This document shows, piece after piece, positions 9,413-17,672 of a stretch of DNA of 64,000 nucleotides. Position 1 is the first letter of the stretch. Each line of letters opens with the position of its first letter. The translations under genes and the position numbers were made by a program. The notes beneath the pieces are model-generated. The model was not told the origin of the DNA, did no database searches, and worked only from the letters and a program-made list of their open reading frames with translations. The DNA is taken from contig PLZV01000020.1 of assembly GCA_003152315.1 (NCBI GenBank), forward strand, positions 71,997 to 135,996, read 5' to 3'. This DNA is from Verrucomicrobiota bacterium. GTDB lineage: Bacteria; Verrucomicrobiota; Verrucomicrobiia; Palsa-1439.

Positions 9413-10513
9413 TCAATACCGGGTGCTGGGGATGATCAGCGTGGGCTCAACCATCAGGGTGATTCGCGGGACATCCGGATTGGCCAGGCGCACAATCAGC
9501 GACTCAACCGCCAACCTGCCAATTTCATGACTATGAATATCGATCTTGGCCGGCTCTGGTTCCATGTGCTGGTACACGACCTCGCGGTCGCCGCAGATAT
9601 ACAGGACATCCTTCATCGGTTCGATGCCGCGGCGGCGCAAATGCTCGTGGACATAGTAACCGAGGTTGTTGGCGACGAACAATCCTTCGGGGCGCGGATC
9701 CAGTTTCAGGAACTGATCGACAAGAACTTCAGCCAGATCAAACAAACCCTGGCCGTCCGCCGGCTCATCCGTGTCCGCCCCCAGTACGATGCAGGAAACC
9801 TGACGCATTTGCGCGTGCAGTTCAAAGGCATTCGCGCGTTCGGTATGATAGCGGATTCTCTGCCAGGTTGGTCGATAGGTGATGCAACATACATTGTGGC
9901 AGTTCTTGCTCGCGAAATACTCCAGCGATTTGCGGCCCGCAGCCCGGTGGTTTGGCTGGACGCGGTCGCCCCACGCCGTCGCTCCCGACGACAATAGCCA
10001 AACCGAAGGTACCTGCCGCAGCTTTGCCGCCAGGGGTTCCTCCGGCTCGGGTCCATGGAGCACAAGCCCGTCCACCTTCTGGTTCTCAATGATCGATGGC
10101 AGGCAACCCGGGTGGTAGAGGTAATCAACTGTGAGGCTGATACGATGTTTGCGCAGCGATACCGCCACTCCCTGGAGTAGCGAGTGTCCCGTGAGCGTTT
10201 CCGCGGGTTCCTCGCCGCCCGGCCAGGAAAACGTTTCCGTCGTTTCCTTGGGCAATGCGTCGATGTTCCGCGGAAACGCCGGCTTTCCGGAGGCGGTCCA
10301 CAGGAAAGCAATGGCTCGATGCTGCAGTTGGGCGTGCAGGTGCGCTTTGGGGCCGCGACGCGAACCCGGCGGAGGCGGCTGATAGCCGATGTTCTTCATC
10401 GCCTGCCGCACTTTGGCGACGGTTGCGTCACTGACCACATCGCGCTCATTCAGAACACGCGAGACAGTCGCCGTGGAGACGCCGGCCAGCTTAGCAATTC
10501 GGACGATGGACAT
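9413..10513 (-). CDS. LacI-family transcriptional regulator
   Basis: A 366-residue DNA-binding regulator. The N-terminal HTH reads IVRIAKLAGVSTATVSRVLNERDVVSDATVAKVRQAMKNIGYQP, the classic LacI pattern with hinge helix. The remainder is a periplasmic-binding-protein-like effector domain (VDGLVLHGPEP, GLFVANNLGYYVHEHLRRRGI, VLYICGDREV). It lies between a Gfo/Idh/MocA gene (57 bases upstream) and the symporter (35 bases downstream). It probably regulates this operon in response to a pectin-derived sugar. The upstream gap contains a short palindromic AACGTT core near 10536, a possible autoregulatory site. Confidence 0.93.
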   Translation of the reverse strand: MSIVRIAKLAGVSTATVSRVLNERDVVSDATVAKVRQAMKNIGYQPPPPGSRRGPKAHLHAQLQHRAIAFLWTASGKPAFPRNIDALPKETTETFSWPGGEEPAETLTGHSLLQGVAVSLRKHRISLTVDYLYHPGCLPSIIENQKVDGLVLHGPEPEEPLAAKLRQVPSVWLLSSGATAWGDRVQPNHRAAGRKSLEYFASKNCHNVCCITYRPTWQRIRYHTERANAFELHAQMRQVSCIVLGADTDEPADGQGLFDLAEVLVDQFLKLDPRPEGLFVANNLGYYVHEHLRRRGIEPMKDVLYICGDREVVYQHMEPEPAKIDIHSHEIGRLAVESLIVRLANPDVPRITLMVEPTLIIPSTRY

Positions 10514-10570
10514 ATTCGATTACCTCCAGCATATAACGTTCGGTCATTGCCGTGTCAACCCGCATGGTGA

Positions 10571-11863
10571 TCATGACTTGCGCCCCAACGCCGCCACACC
10601 CTCCCGTGCGGCAGAATGACGAACCGGCTCCAGTGCCTTCAGCGCAGGATTCATTGGAAAGTTCATATAGTCCTTGCAGATAAACACCGGACTGGCAGAG
10701 GCCCAAGGAACGCCGATTTCAGACAATAGACGGCGTTTCGAGAAAGCCAATTCAAGGTCTTGTTCGAGCCCTTCGACGACCACCTGCTGCAGGTTCTCAG
10801 AGACGAAATTGTGTTTGAACTCCGCCGCAATGGATTTAGGTGGTCCATTGGACTCGAAAGCCGCGTTAAGGGCCACGACGTAGGGGTGGCATGCAACCGC
10901 GCCAAATGGTTGTGGTTTGCCATTGGCCAATGCATCAAGAATCGTTGTCAGCATATGGCGGCGCACAATTTTATCCTCTTCGGCTTTCGACCGGTGCGGT
11001 TTGCCGAGAATCTCCGTGCTGCCGTCCCGGTAGTGCACAACCGTTTCGGCGAAGTCCACCTGTCGCACGATCGCCTTGTCAGTCTCAATCTCCAGCAACA
11101 CGTCGCGTTGAGAGAGGGTGGCCAGCGATGCGCAGTACAGAATCTCCACCCCTTCGTCAGTAAGGATCCGCAGGCTGCTGGTGTCCTCGCTCTCGGTGTC
11201 GTTGGCACGGTACAGTTCCGCCTGCACCGAAACCGGGGTCGCGAGACCCGGCTTGGCGGTTGCCAGGAACAATTGGTGGGCGAGCAGGTGGGCAAGAGAA
11301 TTGCACACCGTTCCGTCCAAGACCCAACTATCGGCCGTGCGGAGCCGCCCGGTCCAAAAGCTGCGCTGGAAATACTGAACGGGCCGCGGCCATGCGGCAA
11401 ACGCGCGCAGTTGTCTGATTGGACCCAGGGCACCACTGGAGAGCAGCTTCTTCAGCCGCTGGTTGACGTCGGCATACAGGAACTGGAAATGAACGGCCAG
11501 CGACCGGTTCATGCGTTGCTCCAGTTTTGCAAGCGCGGCGAGTTCCTGGATCGTCGGGACCGGGGGTTTCTCCAGCAGAACGTGAAAGCCCGCTGCCAGC
11601 GCTTGCGCAGCGCAGCCGTAGTGCGAATCAATCCCCGTCGCCACTACGATCGCTTCGCAATCCTTCGGGCTTAGGGTTGTCAGAAGCGCGTCGAGGCTTG
11701 GAAACATGCGGACACCCCGTTTGACGCAGTTGATTACGCATGGGCTGTCAGGTTTGTCGAGCGTGGCCGCCGCCACAACGTGACAGAGGTCCGGCAACTC
11801 CCACAGCCGATCCATCAGGTAGCCGGCATAACCGCTCGTTCCTATGACGGCGAGGCGTATCAT
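10571..11863 (-). CDS. Gfo/Idh/MocA-family oxidoreductase
   Basis: NAD(P)-dependent sugar dehydrogenase-like protein of 430 residues. The N-terminal Rossmann fold starts MIRLAVIGTSGYAGYLMDRL, and the conserved GFHVLLEKPP region carries the EKP motif typical of the family. The start at 11863 overlaps the stop of the upstream oxidoreductase by four bases (ATGA), indicating translational coupling; a longer in-frame start exists but is unlikely. Its partner gene, the LacI regulator and the symporter follow in the same operon. The substrate is unknown; members often oxidise or epimerise sugars and inositols. Confidence 0.88.
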   Translation of the reverse strand: MIRLAVIGTSGYAGYLMDRLWELPDLCHVVAAATLDKPDSPCVINCVKRGVRMFPSLDALLTTLSPKDCEAIVVATGIDSHYGCAAQALAAGFHVLLEKPPVPTIQELAALAKLEQRMNRSLAVHFQFLYADVNQRLKKLLSSGALGPIRQLRAFAAWPRPVQYFQRSFWTGRLRTADSWVLDGTVCNSLAHLLAHQLFLATAKPGLATPVSVQAELYRANDTESEDTSSLRILTDEGVEILYCASLATLSQRDVLLEIETDKAIVRQVDFAETVVHYRDGSTEILGKPHRSKAEEDKIVRRHMLTTILDALANGKPQPFGAVACHPYVVALNAAFESNGPPKSIAAEFKHNFVSENLQQVVVEGLEQDLELAFSKRRLLSEIGVPWASASPVFICKDYMNFPMNPALKALEPVRHSAAREGVAALGRKS

Positions 11864-12915
11864 GGGACGCCTGCCTGGATGGTGGTCGCCCTGAGCCACG
11901 GCAGTGCTGGAATCTGCTCCACCACACCTGCATCGGCCGCCTCCCGGGCGCATAGGCACGCGTGGGTAAGCAGGAAAGGATCCTCCGTCCCCAGCAATTC
12001 GTCGTCGGAAATCTCTCGAAGCAGGAATGGCCGATAGAGCGGACGGACAGGATCGCAGGCAATGGTCGTGGCGTGCGCCGTGTCCTTGAGCAGGCGGACT
12101 ACGCCGTCATTGGAGCGCGCCTCGATGATCCCAAGGGTGCCGACAAGGCGGATCCAGTCGTCCCCGTGGGTAGCGGCGGCTTCCGGTCGCAGCAGATCGA
12201 CGCTGATAGTGGCGGCTCCGCCGTTGTCCAAACCCAGAAGCGCAATGACGCAGTCTTCACAATCCGGACGTTGTGGATGGGCGAAATTCCTCTGCATTGC
12301 GGCGACCGACGTGAATGTTTGGCCCGTCGTAAAATGGATCATATCCAGCGCGTGAATACCCACCCACAGCATCGTCCCGCCGTACATCTGGCGCGCGCCA
12401 AACCAGTCCGGCCGATCACCGTACTTGTAGGATTTGCGTGCGTTGACAACCACTACCTCCCCGATGGCGCCCTGTTGGAAAAGGCGACGCGCTGTCTGAA
12501 ACACGGGGTCGGCCCGCGTGCTGAGCATGGCCATTAAGCGGACGCCGTTCTCCGAAACAACTTGATGAAACTTCTGTAGCGTGGAGACGTCCAACGCTAA
12601 GGGTTTCTCGCAAATGATGTCGCACCCGGCCCGCGCCGCGTCCATGGCGATCTTCGGAATGAGATCCAACCGGCAACTGACAACCACGACGTCCGGATGC
12701 GTTTTCTTGAGCATCGCGCGGTAATCTTCGAAGACGGCGATGTCCTTGGAGGAGGCGTTGTGCGCAACGATCCCGGCCACCGATTCGCCGGACATAGCGG
12801 CCGCGACCGCCACCACCTCGACTCCGTCCAGGCCTGCAATCTCGTCAAGCACGCAACTCCAGTGCCCGAAGGAACCAATCACTACAGCCCGAGTTTTATT
12901 CTCCTTGGACCTCAT
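11860..12915 (-). CDS. Gfo/Idh/MocA-family oxidoreductase, first gene of symporter operon
   Basis: A 351-residue oxidoreductase with Rossmann fold (TRAVVIGSFGHWSCVLDEIAG) and the EKP motif in AGCDIICEKPLALD. The middle region GTMLWVGIHALDMIHFTTG fits the dimer and substrate domain of the family. ATG at 12915 (MRSKENKTRAVV) is preferred to a start 18 codons upstream. It is the first gene of the operon and is coupled to the next oxidoreductase by a four-base overlap. A long imperfect hairpin at 12955-12998 lies about 40 bases upstream of the start and may regulate the operon. The two coupled oxidoreductases are diverged from each other. Confidence 0.87.
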   Translation of the reverse strand: MRSKENKTRAVVIGSFGHWSCVLDEIAGLDGVEVVAVAAAMSGESVAGIVAHNASSKDIAVFEDYRAMLKKTHPDVVVVSCRLDLIPKIAMDAARAGCDIICEKPLALDVSTLQKFHQVVSENGVRLMAMLSTRADPVFQTARRLFQQGAIGEVVVVNARKSYKYGDRPDWFGARQMYGGTMLWVGIHALDMIHFTTGQTFTSVAAMQRNFAHPQRPDCEDCVIALLGLDNGGAATISVDLLRPEAAATHGDDWIRLVGTLGIIEARSNDGVVRLLKDTAHATTIACDPVRPLYRPFLLREISDDELLGTEDPFLLTHACLCAREAADAGVVEQIPALPWLRATTIQAGVP

Positions 12916-12954
12916 ATTCGCTGGGCCAATTGTTGGGAAATCAGTGCAACCATC

Positions 12955-12998
12955 GAGACGTTTCCCCACAGTGAAAACTGTAGTCGAAACGTGGTCTC
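12955..12998. promoter_or_regulatory. Nested hairpin/palindrome upstream of oxidoreductase operon
   Basis: Outer arms GAGAC-GTTTC and GAAAC-GTGGTCTC pair with a three-base bulge, and inside them ACAGT and ACTGT pair around a four-base centre. It sits between the pseudopilin stop (13081) and the oxidoreductase start (12915). It could be an operator, a 5'UTR hairpin, or a terminator-like structure for the upstream gene. It has no U tract, which argues against a simple terminator. Confidence 0.45.
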
Positions 12999-13080
12999 AT
13001 TGGGAAGCCCGGTTCTTGGTTGATTTGCATTTGTCGAAATTGCGTTGCCGATCTCGCTGTACGCACAGCCACGCCGCCGC

Positions 13081-13707
13081 TCAATTCGCGGAACTGTAAG
13101 TACTGGTCCAATTGGCGCTGAGATCGTTCCAGTTGAGCATTTCCACATGGCCATCGCAGAAAGCTGCATTGATCGACTTATTGTGACGGTCCAGGATGTC
13201 TTTCACGTAGCTATTTAAGTCCGCGCTACTTGACATCCACGGATTGGATGGCGTGCCATCCGCATCAAGTATCGTAATCGCTGAGGACGGTCTTCGTATG
13301 TCCGAAAGCCGGTAGCCGACGGCGACCGAGCCGTATCTCACCATCAGATAGCTGATCGATGGGCCGGTCGCAGTTGCGGGTCGATTGTCCCCTGGACAAT
13401 GTCTCCAATTCCTCCATTGGTCTAGAGTTGTCTTTGCAAAGTAAGGCTCGTACGGCGAACCCTGCGCCAACCATGTTATGGTGGAAGGTGCCAGTTTGAG
13501 GTTTACCCATTCGTCGTAATCCCCTGCGTATGTCGTAATGACTTGTCCCCATTGCCTTAGGACATTCACACAAGCGACTTGCCTGGCTCTCGTCCGAGCC
13601 TTGCCCAGCGCCGGCAACAACAACGCCGCCAAAATGCCAATGATGGCAATTACCACCAACAACTCGATAAGTGTAAAACCCCGAGTGCGGTTCCGATCCA
13701 CCGTCAT
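13081..13707 (-). CDS. Pseudopilin-like protein with H-X9-DG motif
   Basis: A 208-residue protein with a type IV prepilin/type II secretion N-terminus: short basic leader, then [25 protein letters not shown] (Gly cleaved, Phe methylated in the family, Glu+5). After the membrane helix comes a globular domain ending in [12 protein letters not shown], the H-X9-DG signature of the pseudopilin-like families abundant in planctomycetes and verrucomicrobia. No pilin assembly genes are in the window. It precedes the oxidoreductase operon and has an AT-rich upstream region with palindromic TGTAA/TTACA elements. The role is unknown; it may be a cell-surface or secretion-associated fibre subunit. Confidence 0.85.
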   Translation of the reverse strand: MTVDRNRTRGFTLIELLVVIAIIGILAALLLPALGKARTRARQVACVNVLRQWGQVITTYAGDYDEWVNLKLAPSTITWLAQGSPYEPYFAKTTLDQWRNWRHCPGDNRPATATGPSISYLMVRYGSVAVGYRLSDIRRPSSAITILDADGTPSNPWMSSSADLNSYVKDILDRHNKSINAAFCDGHVEMLNWNDLSANWTSTYSSAN

Positions 13708-14237
13708 GGCTTCCTCCCTTGTATGACAGTATTCACGTGCGAAAGCTGATGAAAAAAAGTTGTCACCACGACCTCACGAGAAACCATCGGCTACTGTCCA
13801 TCGGTACAAACATGCTAGAAACCCGCCGAAATTACGATATGTAATTTACATTTTAATTACCAGAATATGTTACATATTTCACTCGCGCGGAGCAAGCAAA
13901 AACTGCCACGACAACGGTCGAATACTGTGACACCTAACCATTTTGCTGTAAATGTGAGTCCATTAACGTAAGTATTTTATAACACGATAGTTGTGCAATT
14001 CAGCACCCACTCCATGCACTTGAGTGCCCCCCTTCCATAAACGCACTCAATTCAGACTCCAGTTCTACTGCAAGATCGTGTCGCCCCGTCGAGTGAGGAT
14101 TAAGATCAGAAAGTGGCGCTGCCGACATTGCCTTCCACCACACCGCCGCCAATCCCTTCGTAGATGCCCAGACCGCGATGCACAGAAACTCAGACGGAGA
14201 TCTTTCCGAGTGATTTAGCCGTTCGGCCGAATGGTCA
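13708..14237. other. Intergenic region, AT-rich promoter area of the 13081-13707 gene
   Basis: No convincing gene is visible in these 530 bases. The stretch 13830-13990 is distinctly AT-rich against its GC-rich surroundings and holds the palindromic elements described separately. The part nearest the PL4 gene (14000-14237) contains only short, unrecognisable open frames. Confidence 0.6.
13839..13878. promoter_or_regulatory. Operator-like palindromes ATGTAATTTACAT and ATATGTTACATAT
   Basis: Two near-palindromic sites lie 13 bases apart (13839-13851 and 13865-13877), about 130-170 bases upstream of the pseudopilin start at 13707. The first is the exact reverse complement of a site at 16717-16729 upstream of the PL4-like gene. 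The flanking TTAA on the same side is also shared, giving about 19 of 22 matching positions between the two locations. They could be binding sites for one common regulator. Confidence 0.5.
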
Positions 14238-16583
14238 CTAGGGTACGAGACGCACACGATAGTAGCGCGCTGGAATATTGGTCTCGCCACCGACATCGAG
14301 GTAGTTGGTCGCGGCGTCGCCTCCGCCACTGATAATGATGGGGACACTGATGTCGGTGAAGTTGGTATTGTATCCGCCAGTCCCGTCGCCATCCGCCGCC
14401 TGCACGGCATTGGTCCTGCCGCCGGCTGTCGCCCAGATGATCAGGATGTCATTGCTCCGTGGCGAAATCGAGAGGATCCTCAATCCCGACGCGCTGTTCG
14501 TCGGATCCGTTCCCGCAAGGAATTCCGCCTGGTTGTTCTGACCGTCGCCGTCCGGGTCGGCACTGGCCGCGGCCAGCGGACAGTTCGTGCAGTTGAAATA
14601 ATCCATCTGCCATTGCTCAAACAGCGACAGAACATACGCGCTGGTCTCCGCGGAGTTGGCGCTCTCGCCGCCGGCGTTAAGCGCCGAAGCCACGTAATAA
14701 TAGGTCGTGCTGTTGACGACATTCGTATCAGTGTAGCTGGTCGTCGCCAGGTTCGAGGCGATGGTGGCGTACAACCCGCCGCTGACAAGCGAGCGCTTCA
14801 CGTTGTAACCGGTGGCCCCGGAAGAGGCGTTCCAACTCAAGACCACAGCGGTATTGCTCGTGACAGCCGTCAGGCCCGTTGGGGCGGACGGTGGACTGAG
14901 AGCAAACGGACCGTCCAATTCAACGGCATCATAGACCCAGCCGGCACTGAGCCAGGGACCTAGGTCGGCCGTGCCGCTAATTGGTGTGATCGTCAGAGCA
15001 TTTTCGCCAACCACGAAGTTGTTGGAAGGAATGTTATAGGTGAACAGGGCATTATTGCCACGATACGTTCCGATCGTGAAGCTCCGGGAGTCGGGCTGGG
15101 TCGAAGCGCTGGGGCCGCTTGTGAAACTCCCGATAGAGACTTGAGGTCTACCACTATGATAGGCGCAGGTGATGCCGATCCGGAGTGTCATATTGGTGAT
15201 CTGACTGGCGGCCAGGTTGAATTTTATAGTCGTCGGACTGTTGGTGAGCCTCATCTGAATGGAGGGAAAGGTGCTTGGCGAATTGCTCTCGACGACGTAC
15301 GTCGTCGGGCCGACCCATGGAGTCATGCGCACATCTTGAGGATGCATCGTGATAAAATTTGGCTCGATCATTGCCACAATGTTGGTCGCATTCAAGAATC
15401 CGTTGGGCGTCCCATCCCATTCCCCAATCTTAAAGACATACGACAGTGTCGACTCACCCGAGGTCAGATTCAGCGTGTTCGTGACGCCTGCACTCACGGT
15501 CGTCGAACTGGTGGTGACCCCCAGTTCACCCTTGTAAAGAGTGGCGGTGTACGTACCGGTCTTCATCAGCGGAGTCGTGTAGGTTCCGTTCGACGTCACG
15601 ACGGCGCAGTATTGCGCCGTCGTGTTGGCAAACCCAACAACACCTTGGAATCCAGCCGGGATACCCGACACGGAGCCCGTTACCGCCCCACGGCTCGCCC
15701 TTGCAACGAAGCCCGTCAGATTCAAGCCGGATGTCTCGATCCAGGAGTAGTCAATGGGGAAAGCGGGTGGAGAACCATTATTGAAGACCAGAGCGTACGG
15801 TCCGTACAACACTCCGGTTCGGTACGATTCCGTTTGGTTGTGCCCGGAATTCATGTAGTTGTAAACTTCCTGATCTCCGCCATCTTGATTCTCGATGTCC
15901 CGAAAAAAGGGGCCGCCGGCGTCGCTTTCTCGGGGATTATCAAATACCATCCAGACCCCGACGGCTGTGCCGGTGGCGCCGCAATAGGTCAGATCCATGG
16001 CGCGGTCTTTCCCATGGGTGCTGGTGTCTCCGTAGTACTTCGACCGCGTCGTACCATCGGCCATCCCCAGAATATCCGTGCTTTCAATCGCCCCCGTGTT
16101 CCCTCGCGTGTCCGAAGGAATAGGCCCAAAGGTGAGCTTGCTCGACTGTAGGCGGGTGATCCAGCGCAACTCCCCGACGGCAGGCTCCGCCGTGGCAAAA
16201 GTTCCCATGAAGATGGTGTTCAGGCCGTTGGTCACGATGAGGTAGTGGGTCAAGCTGCTGACGACGGTATTCCCGGGAGCGGTCGTACAGGTGATCCTGA
16301 TGTATTGGTTGGCAAGATTGGTGGCGGTAACGGTGGCCGTACCCAGTCCCGAAGCGATTTGTGAATTCTTGTCGGTGGCTTGGTACTGAACACCGTTATA
16401 GATGATCGACTTGATGTCGCCACTGTTCGTAGCAACCTGAAAAACCAGGCCCGCCCCGGTGTCCACAGAGAAGGTTCCGCCACCGCTGGTGAGCCCAAAT
16501 GCCCCGAACGCACGCCTGGGATTGGACAGGCACGCGACCACAACGACCACGCAGGCCACCATGAATGTAAAGGAACGTTTCAT
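14238..16583 (-). CDS. Secreted rhamnogalacturonan lyase (PL4-like) with FN3 and C-terminal YYRVRLVP module
   Basis: A 781-residue secreted protein. Signal peptide at residues 1-27 (MKRSFTFMVACVVVVVACL...AFG). The catalytic beta-sandwich is at about 28-270, with STHGKDRAMDLTYCG and VGVWMVFDNPRES. A polysaccharide-lyase middle domain follows (about 290-370). A CBM-like domain begins with KIGEWDGTPNGFLNA and contains MHPQDVRMTPW, a pattern typical of PL4 enzymes. Then come an FN3 domain (PSAPTGLTAVTSNTAVVLSWNAS...) and a C-terminal region with a thrombospondin-type-3-like DPDGDGQNNQAEFLAGTDPT, ending YYRVRLVP. The end module recurs in three other proteins here. It should cleave RG-I outside the cell. 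Upstream lies a TGTAA/TTACA palindrome. Confidence 0.82.
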   Translation of the reverse strand: MKRSFTFMVACVVVVVACLSNPRRAFGAFGLTSGGGTFSVDTGAGLVFQVATNSGDIKSIIYNGVQYQATDKNSQIASGLGTATVTATNLANQYIRITCTTAPGNTVVSSLTHYLIVTNGLNTIFMGTFATAEPAVGELRWITRLQSSKLTFGPIPSDTRGNTGAIESTDILGMADGTTRSKYYGDTSTHGKDRAMDLTYCGATGTAVGVWMVFDNPRESDAGGPFFRDIENQDGGDQEVYNYMNSGHNQTESYRTGVLYGPYALVFNNGSPPAFPIDYSWIETSGLNLTGFVARASRGAVTGSVSGIPAGFQGVVGFANTTAQYCAVVTSNGTYTTPLMKTGTYTATLYKGELGVTTSSTTVSAGVTNTLNLTSGESTLSYVFKIGEWDGTPNGFLNATNIVAMIEPNFITMHPQDVRMTPWVGPTTYVVESNSPSTFPSIQMRLTNSPTTIKFNLAASQITNMTLRIGITCAYHSGRPQVSIGSFTSGPSASTQPDSRSFTIGTYRGNNALFTYNIPSNNFVVGENALTITPISGTADLGPWLSAGWVYDAVELDGPFALSPPSAPTGLTAVTSNTAVVLSWNASSGATGYNVKRSLVSGGLYATIASNLATTSYTDTNVVNSTTYYYVASALNAGGESANSAETSAYVLSLFEQWQMDYFNCTNCPLAAASADPDGDGQNNQAEFLAGTDPTNSASGLRILSISPRSNDILIIWATAGGRTNAVQAADGDGTGGYNTNFTDISVPIIISGGGDAATNYLDVGGETNIPARYYRVRLVP

Positions 16584-16716
16584 TTACACAACATATTCCT
16601 ACCGGCAGGCGAGAAAATAGACCTCCTGAGACTACTGTCAGTGCTTGGCCACATGGTTCTCTTATGGGCTGGTAGTTTGATCACGCTCGTCGAGGCCGAC
16701 CCGTCACCCGTCCGCA

Positions 16717-16729
16717 ATGTAAATTACAT
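16717..16729. promoter_or_regulatory. Operator-like palindrome ATGTAAATTACAT
   Basis: A 13-base near-perfect palindrome about 135 bases upstream of the PL4-like start (16583), followed by TTAACTTACAC. It is the reverse complement of the site at 13839-13851, and the similarity extends into the flanks. The site fits a dimeric regulator; which regulator is unknown. Confidence 0.5.
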
Positions 16730-16804
16730 TTAACTTACACAAACCGCCGCAGAATAGCAAGACTGGATTGCGGATGAACGTGGCCAGAGTCAAGACCCGC
16801 TTCA

Positions 16805-17659
16805 TCATTTCCTCTCGACCGCCCACACCTTGAAATTGCCATAGGCGACCTTCGTAACGCCTTCCATCGAGCGCAGTCCGATGCGGCCAGCACCCAACGG
16901 GTCTTTGGAATCCTCGTATGCCAGCACCACTCTGCCATTCACTTCGATTTCAATGTGGCCGCCAACCTTGAGGATGCGGATGCGGTGAGCCCTATTCATC
17001 GGCACGGCTGTCAGGCTCTCGCCCACGGCAAGCTGGATGAAGCCGGGGTTCCGTCGCAGTCGATTGGAAGCTTTCTCTTCTTCGTTGTTCCGGCTCCAGT
17101 AGGCATCGGAATAGTTGGCCAGCGCGCCGCTGTGGTACGTCTTGTAATCACCGCGACGCGGCGGCAACGCGGGATCGAAGATGTCTTGGCCGTTCTTGCC
17201 GGTGGTACAGAAGAACACAATCGTCAGACCGTTCGTCGAGCCGCAATGGTTCACCCCGAATTCCAAGAGAAAATCGGCGGGAAACACGCGCCGGTTCCAC
17301 ACAACCATATGGGATCGCCGACTCGCATTCACCGCCTTGGGTTGCCCCACTTCGTCGAACTCCGACGGTGCCACCCAGAGTTTGCCGTCGCGTATGATGC
17401 ACCCGCCCCAACCTTCAGCGATCCACTCGGCGTCGGATGGGGGCCGTCCTGTGCGTCGCCACGCGCCGCCCGGCAAGCGCTCGATGAAATCCTCTTCACG
17501 CGAAATCTTCTGCGGCCGGCGGAAATCATTCTCATACACGGAGTGCAGTTCGTATTTCGAAAGGTCGATCGGCTGGTCGCCGGTCGCGCCCAACGCGCTC
17601 CCGGCAACCAGCCAAACCGCCGATGTGATGCGCAACACCGTTATGATTGTTGCGAACAT
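16805..17659 (-). CDS. DUF1961 family protein (YesU-like), secreted
   Basis: A 284-residue protein with a signal peptide (MFATIITVLRITSAVWLVAGSALG). It has the DUF1961 concanavalin-like pattern: YENDFRRPQ, the WRRTGRPPSDAEWIAEGWGG region, VVWNRRVFPADFLLEFGVNH, GLTIVFFCTTGKNGQDIFD and HSGALANYSDAYWSRN. Bacillus subtilis YesU, in the yes rhamnogalacturonan operon, belongs to this family, so the context here agrees. ATG at 17659 gives the signal peptide; a longer in-frame extension runs antisense-like through the GH35 gene and is rejected. It starts 13 bases after the GH35 stop, as the last gene of the PL26-oxidoreductase-GH35 operon. Its activity is not established by sequence; a carbohydrate-binding or glycan-cleaving role is plausible. 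Confidence 0.8.
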   Translation of the reverse strand: MFATIITVLRITSAVWLVAGSALGATGDQPIDLSKYELHSVYENDFRRPQKISREEDFIERLPGGAWRRTGRPPSDAEWIAEGWGGCIIRDGKLWVAPSEFDEVGQPKAVNASRRSHMVVWNRRVFPADFLLEFGVNHCGSTNGLTIVFFCTTGKNGQDIFDPALPPRRGDYKTYHSGALANYSDAYWSRNNEEEKASNRLRRNPGFIQLAVGESLTAVPMNRAHRIRILKVGGHIEIEVNGRVVLAYEDSKDPLGAGRIGLRSMEGVTKVAYGNFKVWAVERK

Positions 17660-17672
17660 TCGGTTCACCGCC

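Noticed and set aside
16570-16590. LacI-like GAACGTTTC palindrome
   Set aside because: It lies in the first codons of the PL4-like gene (Met-Lys-Arg-Ser) and is explained by coding sequence.
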